From positions 496,001-560,000 of the forward strand of contig NZ_PREZ01000004.1 of NCBI RefSeq assembly GCF_002926065.1: a stretch of DNA of 64,000 bases, read 5' to 3'. The position numbers and the translations under genes were made by a program. Positions 35,735 to 43,974 of this stretch are shown in pieces. The stretch is from Jeotgalibacillus proteolyticus (GTDB taxonomy: Bacteria; Bacillota; Bacilli; Bacillales; Jeotgalibacillaceae). Position 1 is the first letter of the stretch, and the number at the start of each line of letters is the position of its first letter. Below the pieces are notes generated by a model, which saw nothing but the letters and a program-made list of their open reading frames with translations, ran no database searches and had not been told where the DNA came from.

Positions 35735-35758
35735 AACATAACGTTATAATGTTATGTT
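35735..35758. promoter_or_regulatory. 24-base palindrome in the divergent promoter region
   Basis: Arms AACATAAC and GTTATGTT surround GTTATAAT, near-perfect dyad over 24 bases. It lies 83 bases before the deacetylase gene and before the promoter of the YfcC gene. It is a likely operator, probably of the GntR-UTRA protein. Confidence 0.55.
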
Positions 35759-35780
35759 GTTTAAAATAGACATGTTCCTC

Positions 35781-35852
35781 TTCGACAAGTGCCTGTCACT
35801 ACCCGATTTTTGTCGACGCATTCGACAAGTGCCTGTCACTCCCCGGTTTGTC
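35781..35852. repeat. ACAGG hairpin repeat, copy 16 (two direct units)
   Basis: Two near-identical same-direction units, TTCGACAAGTGCCTGTCACT followed by ACCCGATTTTTGTCGA, then the unit again with CCCCGGTTTGTC. Lies between the divergent genes at 35652 and 36006. This is the last copy in the window. Confidence 0.8.
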
Positions 35853-35886
35853 CCCCCCTACTCAATCTGACAATATATTTTAAATT

Positions 35887-35915
35887 TTGCAAAAATATTA
35901 TATGAGTTATATAAT
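35887..35915 (+). promoter_or_regulatory. Promoter of the YfcC-type carrier gene
   Basis: TTGCAA (35887-35892), 17 bases, TATAAT (35910-35915). Confidence 0.65.
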
Positions 35916-36005
35916 AGGCAACATTATTTATTACATATTGAAAACGAATAAGATTGGAGGTTCACACGAATATAGAAAATCAACCACATGGAGGCCTATA
36001 ACAAG

Positions 36006-37415
36006 ATGAGTTCACAAATCGAGGAAAACACACCAAAAAAGAAAAAATGGGAAATGCCTGATACATATGTAATTTTGTTTCTTGTTCTGCTGATCGCAGT
36101 TATTGCTACCTACTTTGTGCCGGCTGGATCCTTTGACCGGGAGATGGTTGACGGGGTCGAAAGGGTTGTGCCGGGGACGTATAGTGAAGTAAGCGGGAAT
36201 CCGACAGGGCTTATGGATATTTTTCTTGCCCTTCAGTTTGGGATGGTGGAGTCTGGCGGACTGATTTTTCTTGTATTGTTTGCAGGAGGCGCGTTTGAAG
36301 TGATTGAACGGTCCGGAGCGATTAAAGGCGGGATCTTACGCGCAGTCAATAAAACAAAAGGAAAAGAGTTCTACTTGATCGCATTCGTTTCCCTGTTATT
36401 TGCTCTTGGAGGAGCGGTAGGTGCTGTCGCCAATTCAGTCATTCCCTTTGTAGCTATTGGTGTCATTATCGCACGAGCGCTTAAGCTTGATGCCATTGTC
36501 GCTGTTGCCATCACATTTGGTGCAACATTTGCCGGTTTTAATGTAGGGTTTTTAAATCCCTACACCGTTGGAATCGCACAATCGATCGCAGGAGTGCCAC
36601 TGTTTTCCGGTATGCTGCTTCGTGTCATTGCCTTTGTCATTATTGTCGGTGCTACGATCTGGTACACCTGGATCTATGCGAAAAAAATATTAAACGATCC
36701 ATCCAAAAGTCTCATTGGCGTACTTGATGAAGGTTCTTCCCAAAACGAAGACCTTAAGGCACCTTTCACCAAACGTCATAAAATCATTCTGTCATTCGTC
36801 GGGTTAATGCTCTCCTTTTTCATCTTTGCCACCATTCAATATGAATGGACGGTTGATCATATGGCCGCCTTCTTTATCATTATCGGTCTTGTATCAGGTG
36901 TGATTGCCGGGATGAACTACAACAAAGTTGCCATTACATTTTTAGAGGGATGTCAGAAGCTTGTATACGGTGCATTAATTATTGGCGTGGCTCGTGCGAT
37001 CTTAATCGTCATGGAAGACGCATCTATCCTTGATTCCTTCGTCCAGGCGCTATCTGTTCCGCTTGAAAATTTATCACCGGTTTTCGCAACGCTTGGCATG
37101 TTTGTAGCCAATGGTATCATGAACTTTTTAATTCCATCCGGCAGCGGCCAGGCAATGATCGCAATGCCGATTCTGTCGCCGCTTTCAGATATGATCGGCA
37201 TTAACCGCCAGATCGCAGTTCAGGCCTACCAGTTTGGAGACGGCTTCACCAACAGCATCTTCCCAACCTCAGGACCGCTTATGGCAAGCTTAGCTGTCGC
37301 AGGTGTTTCCTGGATCAAATGGGCAAAATGGATGTTTCCTTTGCTGCTCATTTGGACAGTAATTGCTGTATCAATGCTGGTTTTTGCTGTATTTATTGGG
37401 TGGGGACCAGTTTAG
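36006..37415 (+). CDS. YfcC family (DcuC/AbgT-like) carrier protein
   Basis: A 469-residue transporter with about 12 membrane segments. The IATYFVPAGSFDRE start of the mature fold, NPTGLMDIFLALQFGMVESGGLIFLVLFAGGAFEV, and the repeat-like GSGQAMIAMPILSPLSDMIG and FGDGFTNSIFPTSGPLMA motifs identify the YfcC group (C4-dicarboxylate or amino-acid/peptide uptake in the wider superfamily). The ATG at 36006 fits the family N-terminus; its ribosome site GGAGG is 11 bases upstream, and an alternative ATG at 35988 is possible. It diverges from the sugar-acid operon and shares its control region, so it may be part of the same pathway, for import of the substrate or export of a product. Confidence 0.85.
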   Translation: MSSQIEENTPKKKKWEMPDTYVILFLVLLIAVIATYFVPAGSFDREMVDGVERVVPGTYSEVSGNPTGLMDIFLALQFGMVESGGLIFLVLFAGGAFEVIERSGAIKGGILRAVNKTKGKEFYLIAFVSLLFALGGAVGAVANSVIPFVAIGVIIARALKLDAIVAVAITFGATFAGFNVGFLNPYTVGIAQSIAGVPLFSGMLLRVIAFVIIVGATIWYTWIYAKKILNDPSKSLIGVLDEGSSQNEDLKAPFTKRHKIILSFVGLMLSFFIFATIQYEWTVDHMAAFFIIIGLVSGVIAGMNYNKVAITFLEGCQKLVYGALIIGVARAILIVMEDASILDSFVQALSVPLENLSPVFATLGMFVANGIMNFLIPSGSGQAMIAMPILSPLSDMIGINRQIAVQAYQFGDGFTNSIFPTSGPLMASLAVAGVSWIKWAKWMFPLLLIWTVIAVSMLVFAVFIGWGPV

Positions 37416-37425
37416 AAAAAAGAAA

Positions 37426-37460
37426 AAGAGCCGCTTGGGCAACAGACACAAGCGGCTCTT
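37426..37460. terminator. Bidirectional terminator
   Basis: AAGAGCCGCTTG pairs with CAAGCGGCTCTT; between converging YfcC and M48 genes. Confidence 0.85.
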
Positions 37461-37478
37461 CTTTATAGTTATCAACCC

Positions 37479-38744
37479 TTATTGCATGGACTCCAGTTCC
37501 CTCACAAAGTTGGTCTCATTCGTTACCCCTAAAAGACTAAATCCACTTTCACCGTATTCGTTTTCATAGTCAGGAAGCGCTCCATATTCATATAATAGCA
37601 AAGCAATATCATAGGATCCGTTATTGATGGCTGAGGTAAGGACAGTATCGTATTCATCCTCAGCATTCGGATCAGCACCTGCGTCCAATAAAAGGCGTGT
37701 CATTTCTACGTCACCATAATAAGTAGTAAACATTAGGGCTGTTGAGCCAAATTCATCCGTCTCTTCTAAGTCTGCCCCCTCATCAATCAGTTCCTGAACA
37801 GCTTCCCGATCACCCTCGGCAACTGCTTCAATTAATGGAGGATTACTTATTTCAAAAAAATCATCTGGCAAAAACGAAGCAAACACCGCTCCCCCCACTG
37901 AAAACGTCAAAATCACCGCAATATAAGCCGCAAACATTCCACCTAACAACAACCCTGCTCCAAGCGCAATTTTCCCATTATTCGGTTGATACAACGGCGT
38001 CGTTTCCGGACTCATAAACTGCCCTACCGATTGAATACGCTTTGGTAGACGCGGGTGCGTGGATAGGACCTCACTCAGCCAAACTGCTCCATTCGATTCA
38101 GAGTGAATCTGTTCCAAATAAGCATCCTCACTTACTTCATTTGCGGTTAACTTTCCAATGCCTAAAATCGTTAGCGCCCGTTTTGCAGCCGTTACGTTTT
38201 GAATCGTGTAAGCTGCTTCGCGGTCACAGGTATACTCACACGACCGGCTGTAGGCCTGAGCTAAAAACGGAATAAACTGTGCTGGCATAACGAGGATGTT
38301 TTTCCAAACATGGCGCCGTTTTATATGAGAAAGCTCATGCGCAATAATAAAATCCAGCTCATCCTGCCCTTCCTGTCTCGCTAACTCAAAAACTTCCGAA
38401 TACAAAACAACCATATTCCGCCCGAAAAAACGTGTCGCAAAGGCATTTAGCGCGCCTTCCGACTGAATTACAAACATATCCGGAACGGCTTTCAAGCCCA
38501 TCTGCTCCGATAACTCCGTCACTCGTGCATACACATCCGGAAACTGCTTCTCACTAATCCTGACCCCATTCCCGCGAATGGACCCAAGCATCATCGCATT
38601 CATAAATAACACGACAGCGAATACCGCAAGCGCAATGCCGATCCCTATAATTGAAATAGCTGCAATAAGATAAATAATTCCACTAAAAATGGCGCTTAAA
38701 ATAAAATAGACCGTCTCACGCTCAGACTTAATTGCTCCGTTCAT
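37479..38744 (-). CDS. M48 family metalloprotease fused to ankyrin repeats
   Basis: A 421-residue membrane protein. A membrane span lies at about 12-50. The zinc protease motif FIIAHELSHIKRRH (HExxH at 136-140) and the third ligand Glu in CDREAAY show the M48/HtpX type. A second hydrophobic span (about 262-290) is followed by about three ankyrin repeats (NPPLIEAVAEGDREAVQELIDEGADLEETDE, then GSTALMFTTYYGDVEMTRLLLDAGADPNAED, then a third). HtpX-type proteases act in membrane-protein quality control; ankyrins bind partner proteins. The fusion is unusual. ATG 38744 has AGGGGGAG 9 bases upstream. Confidence 0.88.
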   Translation of the reverse strand: MNGAIKSERETVYFILSAIFSGIIYLIAAISIIGIGIALAVFAVVLFMNAMMLGSIRGNGVRISEKQFPDVYARVTELSEQMGLKAVPDMFVIQSEGALNAFATRFFGRNMVVLYSEVFELARQEGQDELDFIIAHELSHIKRRHVWKNILVMPAQFIPFLAQAYSRSCEYTCDREAAYTIQNVTAAKRALTILGIGKLTANEVSEDAYLEQIHSESNGAVWLSEVLSTHPRLPKRIQSVGQFMSPETTPLYQPNNGKIALGAGLLLGGMFAAYIAVILTFSVGGAVFASFLPDDFFEISNPPLIEAVAEGDREAVQELIDEGADLEETDEFGSTALMFTTYYGDVEMTRLLLDAGADPNAEDEYDTVLTSAINNGSYDIALLLYEYGALPDYENEYGESGFSLLGVTNETNFVRELESMQ

Positions 38745-38879
38745 TTCCCAAACTCCCCCTGATACTGGATACATTTTACATACAAATTTAAATATAGTTC
38801 AGGAGTAGGAGGTGGTCAATCTATTTTTTATCATTTAACCTACTTTTTAAGATAAAAAGAACTAAAATTTAGCAAATAA

Positions 38880-38916
38880 AAAGCTTTGCAGAGTCTAAAC
38901 CCACCTGCAAAGCTTT
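38880..38916 (-). terminator. Terminator of the pRiA4b-ORF3 gene
   Basis: AAAGCTTTGCAG pairs with CTGCAAAGCTTT; minus-strand TTTTTATTT follows. Confidence 0.85.
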
Positions 38917-38927
38917 CTTCAAAATCC

Positions 38928-40043
38928 CTATAAATACATCAATCCCCGATTAACCATCTCAAGATCAAACTCATCAATGAACTGGTCCTCGCTCCAATCC
39001 TTCAGATGCTCATAATCGGAATGCGTGGGATCAGCCATCACCTTCAGAAATTCCTCATATCCACCTTCACCACCAACGTCTTCAGGCGGTCTTTCGCCTT
39101 CCCCTGCGAGACAGATAGGATAATTCACATCATAATCATCAATCGTTTCCTCAACCACTATCCGGTGCTGCCAGCTGTCGCCAAGATCATAAATGTACAG
39201 CATTTCACCAGGGAGGTAGTCTGAGAGCTTCTCACCTTTTTCAAGCTTCATAGGAATCCTGGATTGAAAGCTTAGTGATTCTTCATGAGAGACTAGTTTG
39301 ACAACATCCTTCTGATCTTTCTTGCCGCTCAGTCCTTGAGGATTAAACGGCTGACCGGGAAATAGATAAAACTCGTGAAGATGGGAGTCGCTCCAGTCAA
39401 AAATAATCTGCAGCGTTTCGTGCAGCTCTGGGAAAGATAAGTACGTTGGAATTGCTATTCTGCGCCAAATGGAGTGATTACCAAGCTCAAGCGATACACG
39501 AACAATGACCGCCTCAGAATTAAACACGGGGCCTCCTGTAAACTCCTCCAGGTCGCGATATAAATCCTTATTGGGATGGGTGTAGCCACTCTTCCCTTTT
39601 CCCCGTCCAACGAGTATGCGGCTCAGCCTTTTGCTTAATGAAATCTGAAAATTCGAAGCCTCATAAAGCTCTCTATCAAAAACATACACACTCTCAATTG
39701 CTTTATTCACTCTACTAATAGAACTCCTGTCTTGTGTCCCTGTAAAGCTAAAACTCTGAGACGCCGAAAGATACCGCTCAATTACCTCCTTCTTAATCCC
39801 CTCTCCTCGGAAAGCTTCACCAATTGCTTCTACAATTAATTGATCAATATTCTTAAGTTCCTTCGCTTTTAAACCATATAGAACAATCACATACCGATTG
39901 CTGTCATTCACCAGAACAACCGTCTTCCTGCGATTAATCGTAAAAATATTGGCATGCCAGGAAAACAGCGGCTCGTAAATCTCCGTCTGCATCGGTTTAA
40001 CCTTTAATCCAGTTAATAGCTTTTTTGTACATTGGATTAACAT
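38928..40043 (-). CDS. DUF6933 - plasmid pRiA4b ORF-3 family protein
   Basis: A 371-residue cytosolic protein of two parts. The N-terminal part, IQCTKKLLTGLKVKP... FSWHANIFTINRRKTVVLVND, is of the DUF6933 type. The C-terminal part from about residue 175 is a pRiA4b ORF-3 (IS1096 TnpR-like) domain: VRVSLELGNHSIWRRIAIPTYLSFPELHETLQIIFDWSDSHLHEF, YIYDLGDSWQHRIVVEE and CLAGEGERPPEDVGG. The family is found on plasmids and chromosomes; its function is unknown. ATG 40043 lies 8 bases after AGGAG. Confidence 0.85.
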   Translation of the reverse strand: MLIQCTKKLLTGLKVKPMQTEIYEPLFSWHANIFTINRRKTVVLVNDSNRYVIVLYGLKAKELKNIDQLIVEAIGEAFRGEGIKKEVIERYLSASQSFSFTGTQDRSSISRVNKAIESVYVFDRELYEASNFQISLSKRLSRILVGRGKGKSGYTHPNKDLYRDLEEFTGGPVFNSEAVIVRVSLELGNHSIWRRIAIPTYLSFPELHETLQIIFDWSDSHLHEFYLFPGQPFNPQGLSGKKDQKDVVKLVSHEESLSFQSRIPMKLEKGEKLSDYLPGEMLYIYDLGDSWQHRIVVEETIDDYDVNYPICLAGEGERPPEDVGGEGGYEEFLKVMADPTHSDYEHLKDWSEDQFIDEFDLEMVNRGLMYL

Positions 40044-40150
40044 GTTTAGCGCTCCTATCAGCATTATAGAGGATCTCTACAAACATCTCTTCCTCTGTTT
40101 CGTCGCAATTATACCACATGCCTTATTCAAGCCACCCTCAAAACCAGCAC

Positions 40151-40723
40151 TCACTCCTCCCCTTTTAATTTCTTTATAATCCCTCTCTCTGAAAGCTCGG
40201 TCAGCAGCTTCACCAGTTCTTCAATCGACGGTGATTTTTCATCCTGACCGAACCAGTAGCTTAAGACTCCAATCATGGCTGATAGGGCATATTCCAGTGT
40301 ATATTCCAGTTCAAAGTCATCTATTGCGCCCTGTGCCAGGAGTACTTCTTTTATCATTGGCCTCATGCTGGCTTTGATTTTTCCCTGAAAAGCCGGATCT
40401 CCTTGATCTCCAAGAAGGATCCCAAGAACGTGACCGTGTTTTGAAAATATTTTTACAAGCGCTTCAAGCGGAAATGAGTCCGTTTGAGGTGACAGCTGCT
40501 TTAGAGGCAGCTCCTGAAGCTTAGAAATCAGCTGATCTTCAATTTGCTCCAACACATCATATACATCTGAAAAATATTCGTAAAAAGTAGAGCGGTTATA
40601 GCCCGCTTTCATCGTAATTTCCTTAATGGTAATTTTTTCAATTCGCTTCGTGCAATAGAGTTCCCAAAAAGCATCGTTTAAATTTTGTTTCGTTAGCTCA
40701 GTGATTGGCGGATTCTTTTTCAT
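40151..40723 (-). CDS. TetR/AcrR family regulator of the neighbouring ABC exporter
   Basis: A 190-residue TetR protein. HTH: LNDAFWELYCTKRIEKITIKEITMKAGYNRSTFYEYFSDVYDVLEQIE. The C-terminal domain is of the TetR_C_33/QacR-like helical type. ATG 40723 follows AGGAGG. It diverges from an ABC ATPase-permease pair with only 134 bases between, and a palindrome lies in that gap, so it likely represses the exporter. Confidence 0.87.
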   Translation of the reverse strand: MKKNPPITELTKQNLNDAFWELYCTKRIEKITIKEITMKAGYNRSTFYEYFSDVYDVLEQIEDQLISKLQELPLKQLSPQTDSFPLEALVKIFSKHGHVLGILLGDQGDPAFQGKIKASMRPMIKEVLLAQGAIDDFELEYTLEYALSAMIGVLSYWFGQDEKSPSIEELVKLLTELSERGIIKKLKGEE

Positions 40724-40812
40724 GTCATTCCTCCTATCGCCTCTCCATTTTCCGACAGGAGAGGCCATAATGTCGGTTGATCATACCTTATTGTCATCTT
40801 ACACTTAGATCA

Positions 40813-40826
40813 TACGACATGTTGTA
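40813..40826. promoter_or_regulatory. Candidate operator of the divergent TetR/ABC unit
   Basis: TACGACATGTTGTA is a palindrome with one mismatched pair. ATGTCG and GATCATA occur again at 40769-40785, suggesting a second weaker site. Confidence 0.55.
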
Positions 40827-40857
40827 GGATTTTAAAAGAAGAAACGGAGGATGTAGC

Positions 40858-41763
40858 ATGCCAGCAATAAAAATACAGGGGCTAACAAAGGATTACGGCA
40901 ACAATAAAGGAATTTTTGGGGTTTCCTTTCATATTGAAGAGGGTGAGGTTTTTGGATTTTTAGGTCCTAATGGTGCAGGTAAAACCACAACCATACGCCA
41001 CCTGCTGGGATTCACTAAACCACAAAGCGGAACGTCAACCATTTTAGGTCTGGATTCCTGGAAACAATCAAAAGAAATACACCAGCATCTTGGGTATTTA
41101 CCGGCAGAAATTGCGTTTCCGGCAAATATGACAGGAGCACAGATTATACAGCATGCGGCGAATATGCGCGGTCTTAAAGACATGACGTTGGCTCAGGAAT
41201 TAATCACGATGTTTGATTTGGATCCCTCTCCTCTTATAAAAAGAATGTCCAAGGGAATGAAGCAAAAAGTTGGAATTGTTTGTGCTTTTATCCACGATCC
41301 TAAAATTCTCATTCTTGATGAACCGACAACAGGTCTTGACCCTCTCATGCAATCCGTCTTTGTTACGCTAATACACCGGGAAAAACAAAAAGGGAAAAGC
41401 ATTCTTATGTCTTCTCATCACTTCGAGGAAATTGAAGGTACCTGTGATCGCATTGCGATGATCAGACAAGGGAGATTAACTTCAGCATTGAACTCACAGG
41501 ACTTTAAACATTTTGATAAAACCACCTACAAAATAACATTTCGCAGTCTCCAGGACTTTCACGCTATTCAGAAGGAAGAATTTACGATTACCGACATTCA
41601 AAGCGAAGCATTAGCTGTACTAGTTGAAATTGAGGACCTTCAGATTAATGAGCTCATAGGGTCTTTGGGGAAAAAAGATGTGTTATCCATTCGTGAAATG
41701 AAAGTTTCACTTGAGGATTCTTTTATGAATTTCTATAAGCAAGGGGATCATGACCATGTTTAA
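40858..41763 (+). CDS. ABC exporter ATP-binding protein
   Basis: A 301-residue ATPase. Walker A GPNGAGKTTTIRHLLG; signature SKGMKQKVGI (an MSKGM variant of LSGGQ); Walker B ILILDEPTTGLDP; H-loop in SSHHFEE. A C-terminal extension of about 85 residues follows, as in bacitracin- or lantibiotic-type exporters. It overlaps the permease by 8 bases. GGAGG precedes the ATG. Probably exports a drug or peptide under control of the divergent TetR protein. Confidence 0.9.
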   Translation: MPAIKIQGLTKDYGNNKGIFGVSFHIEEGEVFGFLGPNGAGKTTTIRHLLGFTKPQSGTSTILGLDSWKQSKEIHQHLGYLPAEIAFPANMTGAQIIQHAANMRGLKDMTLAQELITMFDLDPSPLIKRMSKGMKQKVGIVCAFIHDPKILILDEPTTGLDPLMQSVFVTLIHREKQKGKSILMSSHHFEEIEGTCDRIAMIRQGRLTSALNSQDFKHFDKTTYKITFRSLQDFHAIQKEEFTITDIQSEALAVLVEIEDLQINELIGSLGKKDVLSIREMKVSLEDSFMNFYKQGDHDHV

Positions 41764-42538
41764 TAAGCCGTTATTTATCCATTTAATCAAAACGAATAGG
41801 AATCTTTTTTTCCTTATCGCAGGGGCACTTACTCTGTTGATCGGAATAGTGATGAGTATCTTCACCCCGGAAACGATGCAGGAAATTACGCAAACAAGCA
41901 TGGATGCACCCATTAATCCTTTAGGGGACATCTCAACCTTAATTAGCTTTGTTTCAAATCAGTACTTCGGCAATTTCGCGCTCATCTTTGCTATTATCTA
42001 TTCCATTATTTTCGGCAATAAACTCGTAGCAGATCAGGTCGATAAAGGGAGCATGGCCTATCATCTGTCAGCACCTATTACAAGGAATCAATATACTTTT
42101 ACAAGCGCACTTTACCTTGTTTCCTCACTTTTGATCATGTTCGGGTTGATCTTTGTGACAGGGTATGGAGTCGCAGAGCTTGTTCAGCCCGGTGAACTGC
42201 CGGTTAAAGAATTCTTCCTTCTAACAGCAGGTTCCTTCCTTCTGCATCTGGCGATCAGCGGAATCACTTTTTTCGCTTCGTGCTTATTCAACCGCAGCAG
42301 TCATTCACTTGCTCTTGGCGCAGGACTATCGGTGTTTTTCTTTGCTGCTAATCTGCTTTCAGGAATGAGTGATAGCCTGGAGTTTCTGAAAAACGCAACG
42401 ATTATCACGTTTTATGACACAAACGCCATTATTCAAAATAATAGCTATGAGTGGAAATTAAGTCTCTTAGCCTTGTTAGCGGTTATTCTTTACTTCTTTG
42501 GAATGCTCGTCTTTAAGCGAAAAGACTTGCCGTTGTAA
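41756..42538 (+). CDS. ABC exporter permease (ABC-2 type)
   Basis: A 260-residue permease with six membrane segments and the large loop after helix 1 (SIFTPETMQEITQTSMDAPINPLGD) seen in the BcrB/ABC-2 group. GNKLVADQVDKGSMAYHLSAPITRNQY is a typical cytosolic motif of this type. ATG 41756 lies 9 bases after AAGGGG; ATG 41750 is too near. It overlaps the ATPase gene, so translation is coupled. Confidence 0.85.
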   Translation: MFNKPLFIHLIKTNRNLFFLIAGALTLLIGIVMSIFTPETMQEITQTSMDAPINPLGDISTLISFVSNQYFGNFALIFAIIYSIIFGNKLVADQVDKGSMAYHLSAPITRNQYTFTSALYLVSSLLIMFGLIFVTGYGVAELVQPGELPVKEFFLLTAGSFLLHLAISGITFFASCLFNRSSHSLALGAGLSVFFFAANLLSGMSDSLEFLKNATIITFYDTNAIIQNNSYEWKLSLLALLAVILYFFGMLVFKRKDLPL

Positions 42539-42573
42539 GGCGCTTGTAGCATTTCTCCTATAGAAATTAAAAA

Positions 42574-42606
42574 TGATTGTAGCCTTTTTACTAAAGGCTA
42601 CAATCA
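42574..42606. terminator. Terminator between exporter and pseudogene
   Basis: TGATTGTAGCCTTT pairs with AAAGGCTACAATCA over 14 bases; T-run best on the minus strand. Confidence 0.8.
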
Positions 42607-42692
42607 CAATTATTTATATCCAAGTTACTCTAACTAATTTTGGAGAGTTACAATAATGTAGCCTGACGCATTATCAGAAAGATGTTTATCAA

Positions 42693-42932
42693 TCAACTAG
42701 CAGGTACTTCTCTTTTTAGTTTTTTCATCCTGGTGATTTCCCCTGCATTGTATCCAACTAATGCCGCGATAAACGGTGCATAATTGGGAGAATCCCCTCT
42801 TCCAGAGCTAAAATCAAAAACAATCCAAAATGCTGTAAAACCAAAACTCAAAATCATTAAGAACCCTGCTGCCGATCAAACTTTATTGTTTTCCCATAAA
42901 AGAAAAAGCACACAAAATAGTGCACTTTTCAT
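42693..42932 (-). pseudogene. Small membrane protein gene with an in-frame stop
   Basis: Minus-strand frame of 80 codons from ATG 42932: MKSALFCVLFLLWENNKV, then TGA, then SAAGFLMILSFGFTAFWIVFDFSS... ALVGYNAGEITRMKKLKREVPAS. The frame is open on both sides of the TGA, and both sides are hydrophobic as expected of one two-helix protein, so a single base change (for example CGA to TGA) has broken it. It lies right after the ROK gene. The start is uncertain. The family is not recognised. A functional short gene from the downstream ATG 42872 is possible. Confidence 0.5.
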
Positions 42933-42960
42933 CCCAGCATAAATAAATTTCTCCCCTTAC

Positions 42961-43869
42961 TCATAAATCATCAAGTATTTGGCTTCTAGCATAAACCCCA
43001 GCCCCCAACACCCCCGATTCCTTCCCATGCATAGCATACTTAAAATCAAACGTGCCCCTCAAACTTTCATAAACCCGCTCATTCGTTTTAGCTTCCAAAA
43101 TCGGCAGGAGAAACGCATGGTTTGTCATAACGCCTCCTCCCATGACGAAAACGTCCGGGTTTACAGTATGTACAACATTCGCGAGTCCAATTGCTAAATA
43201 CGTCATGGTTTCATTTATTAAATGTAAAGCTTCTTTTTCTCCATGCATCGCTCTTTCAATCGCTTCCTGGGCTCCTCCCTGCCAGCCGAATTGTTCTTTA
43301 CTGACCTGCGACAAAGCGGTTCCGCTCGCATACGCTTCAAGTGCACCAGGGTTCAGGTTTGAATGCACAAGTCCATCCGGCTTTATAATCATGTTTCCGA
43401 TTTCCCCGGCACATCCGAAAGCTCCCTGAATTAATCGCCCGTCATGAACATAGCCGCTTCCAACGCCAGTACTCACAGTTGTAAACCATACACTTTCGTA
43501 GTCTGCACCAGATCCACTGCTTGCCTCAGATAAAGCCGCTGCATTCGCATCATTTAACAAATACACTGGCAGCTTAAACTGATTTTCAACTAAACTGGTA
43601 ACCGGTACATTAATCCAGTTTATAAGATTAGGAGGGTTTAAAAGAATCCCCTTTTTATGATCAAGCGGGCCTGGAGCACAAATGCCGATTCGCGAAAATT
43701 GATACTTTTCTCTGGCACGATTCAGCATATCAAAGATAATTCCAAGTGTATATTCATGTCCCTTTGCGACCTCAGAAGCTGCTTCCTCCCAGTGTAGAAG
43801 CTTATAGTGCTCATCTATTACTCCGACTCGAACCCTTGTACCGCCAAGATCTATTCCTGCTGTATACAT
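42961..43869 (-). CDS. ROK family protein without the zinc motif (locus B)
   Basis: A 302-residue ROK sugar kinase-like protein. ATP motif YTAGIDLGGTRVRVGV; phosphate 2/active site region VYLLNDANAAALSEA with the catalytic Asp; GVGSGYVHDGRLIQGAFGCAGEIGNM; and VMGGGVMTN. The usual ROK zinc motif CxCGxxGCxE is replaced by HSNLNPGALEAYASG, so cysteines are missing. No N-terminal DNA-binding domain, so probably a kinase for a hexose released by locus B enzymes. Own unit, between two terminators. Confidence 0.85.
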   Translation of the reverse strand: MYTAGIDLGGTRVRVGVIDEHYKLLHWEEAASEVAKGHEYTLGIIFDMLNRAREKYQFSRIGICAPGPLDHKKGILLNPPNLINWINVPVTSLVENQFKLPVYLLNDANAAALSEASSGSGADYESVWFTTVSTGVGSGYVHDGRLIQGAFGCAGEIGNMIIKPDGLVHSNLNPGALEAYASGTALSQVSKEQFGWQGGAQEAIERAMHGEKEALHLINETMTYLAIGLANVVHTVNPDVFVMGGGVMTNHAFLLPILEAKTNERVYESLRGTFDFKYAMHGKESGVLGAGVYARSQILDDL

Positions 43870-43907
43870 GAAGATCTTCCCCTTCTCACTTTTATTAATA
43901 CAAAAAT

Positions 43908-43950
43908 GGAGGGGAACTAAAAGGTCTTCTCAACCTTTTAGCGCCCCTCC
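43908..43950 (-). terminator. Terminator of the locus B importer operon
   Basis: GGAGGGG and CTAAAAGG pair with CCTTTTAG and CCCCTCC; minus-strand TTTTT follows. Confidence 0.85.
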
Positions 43951-43974
43951 GTTACCAACTAATCCTGAAAACAA

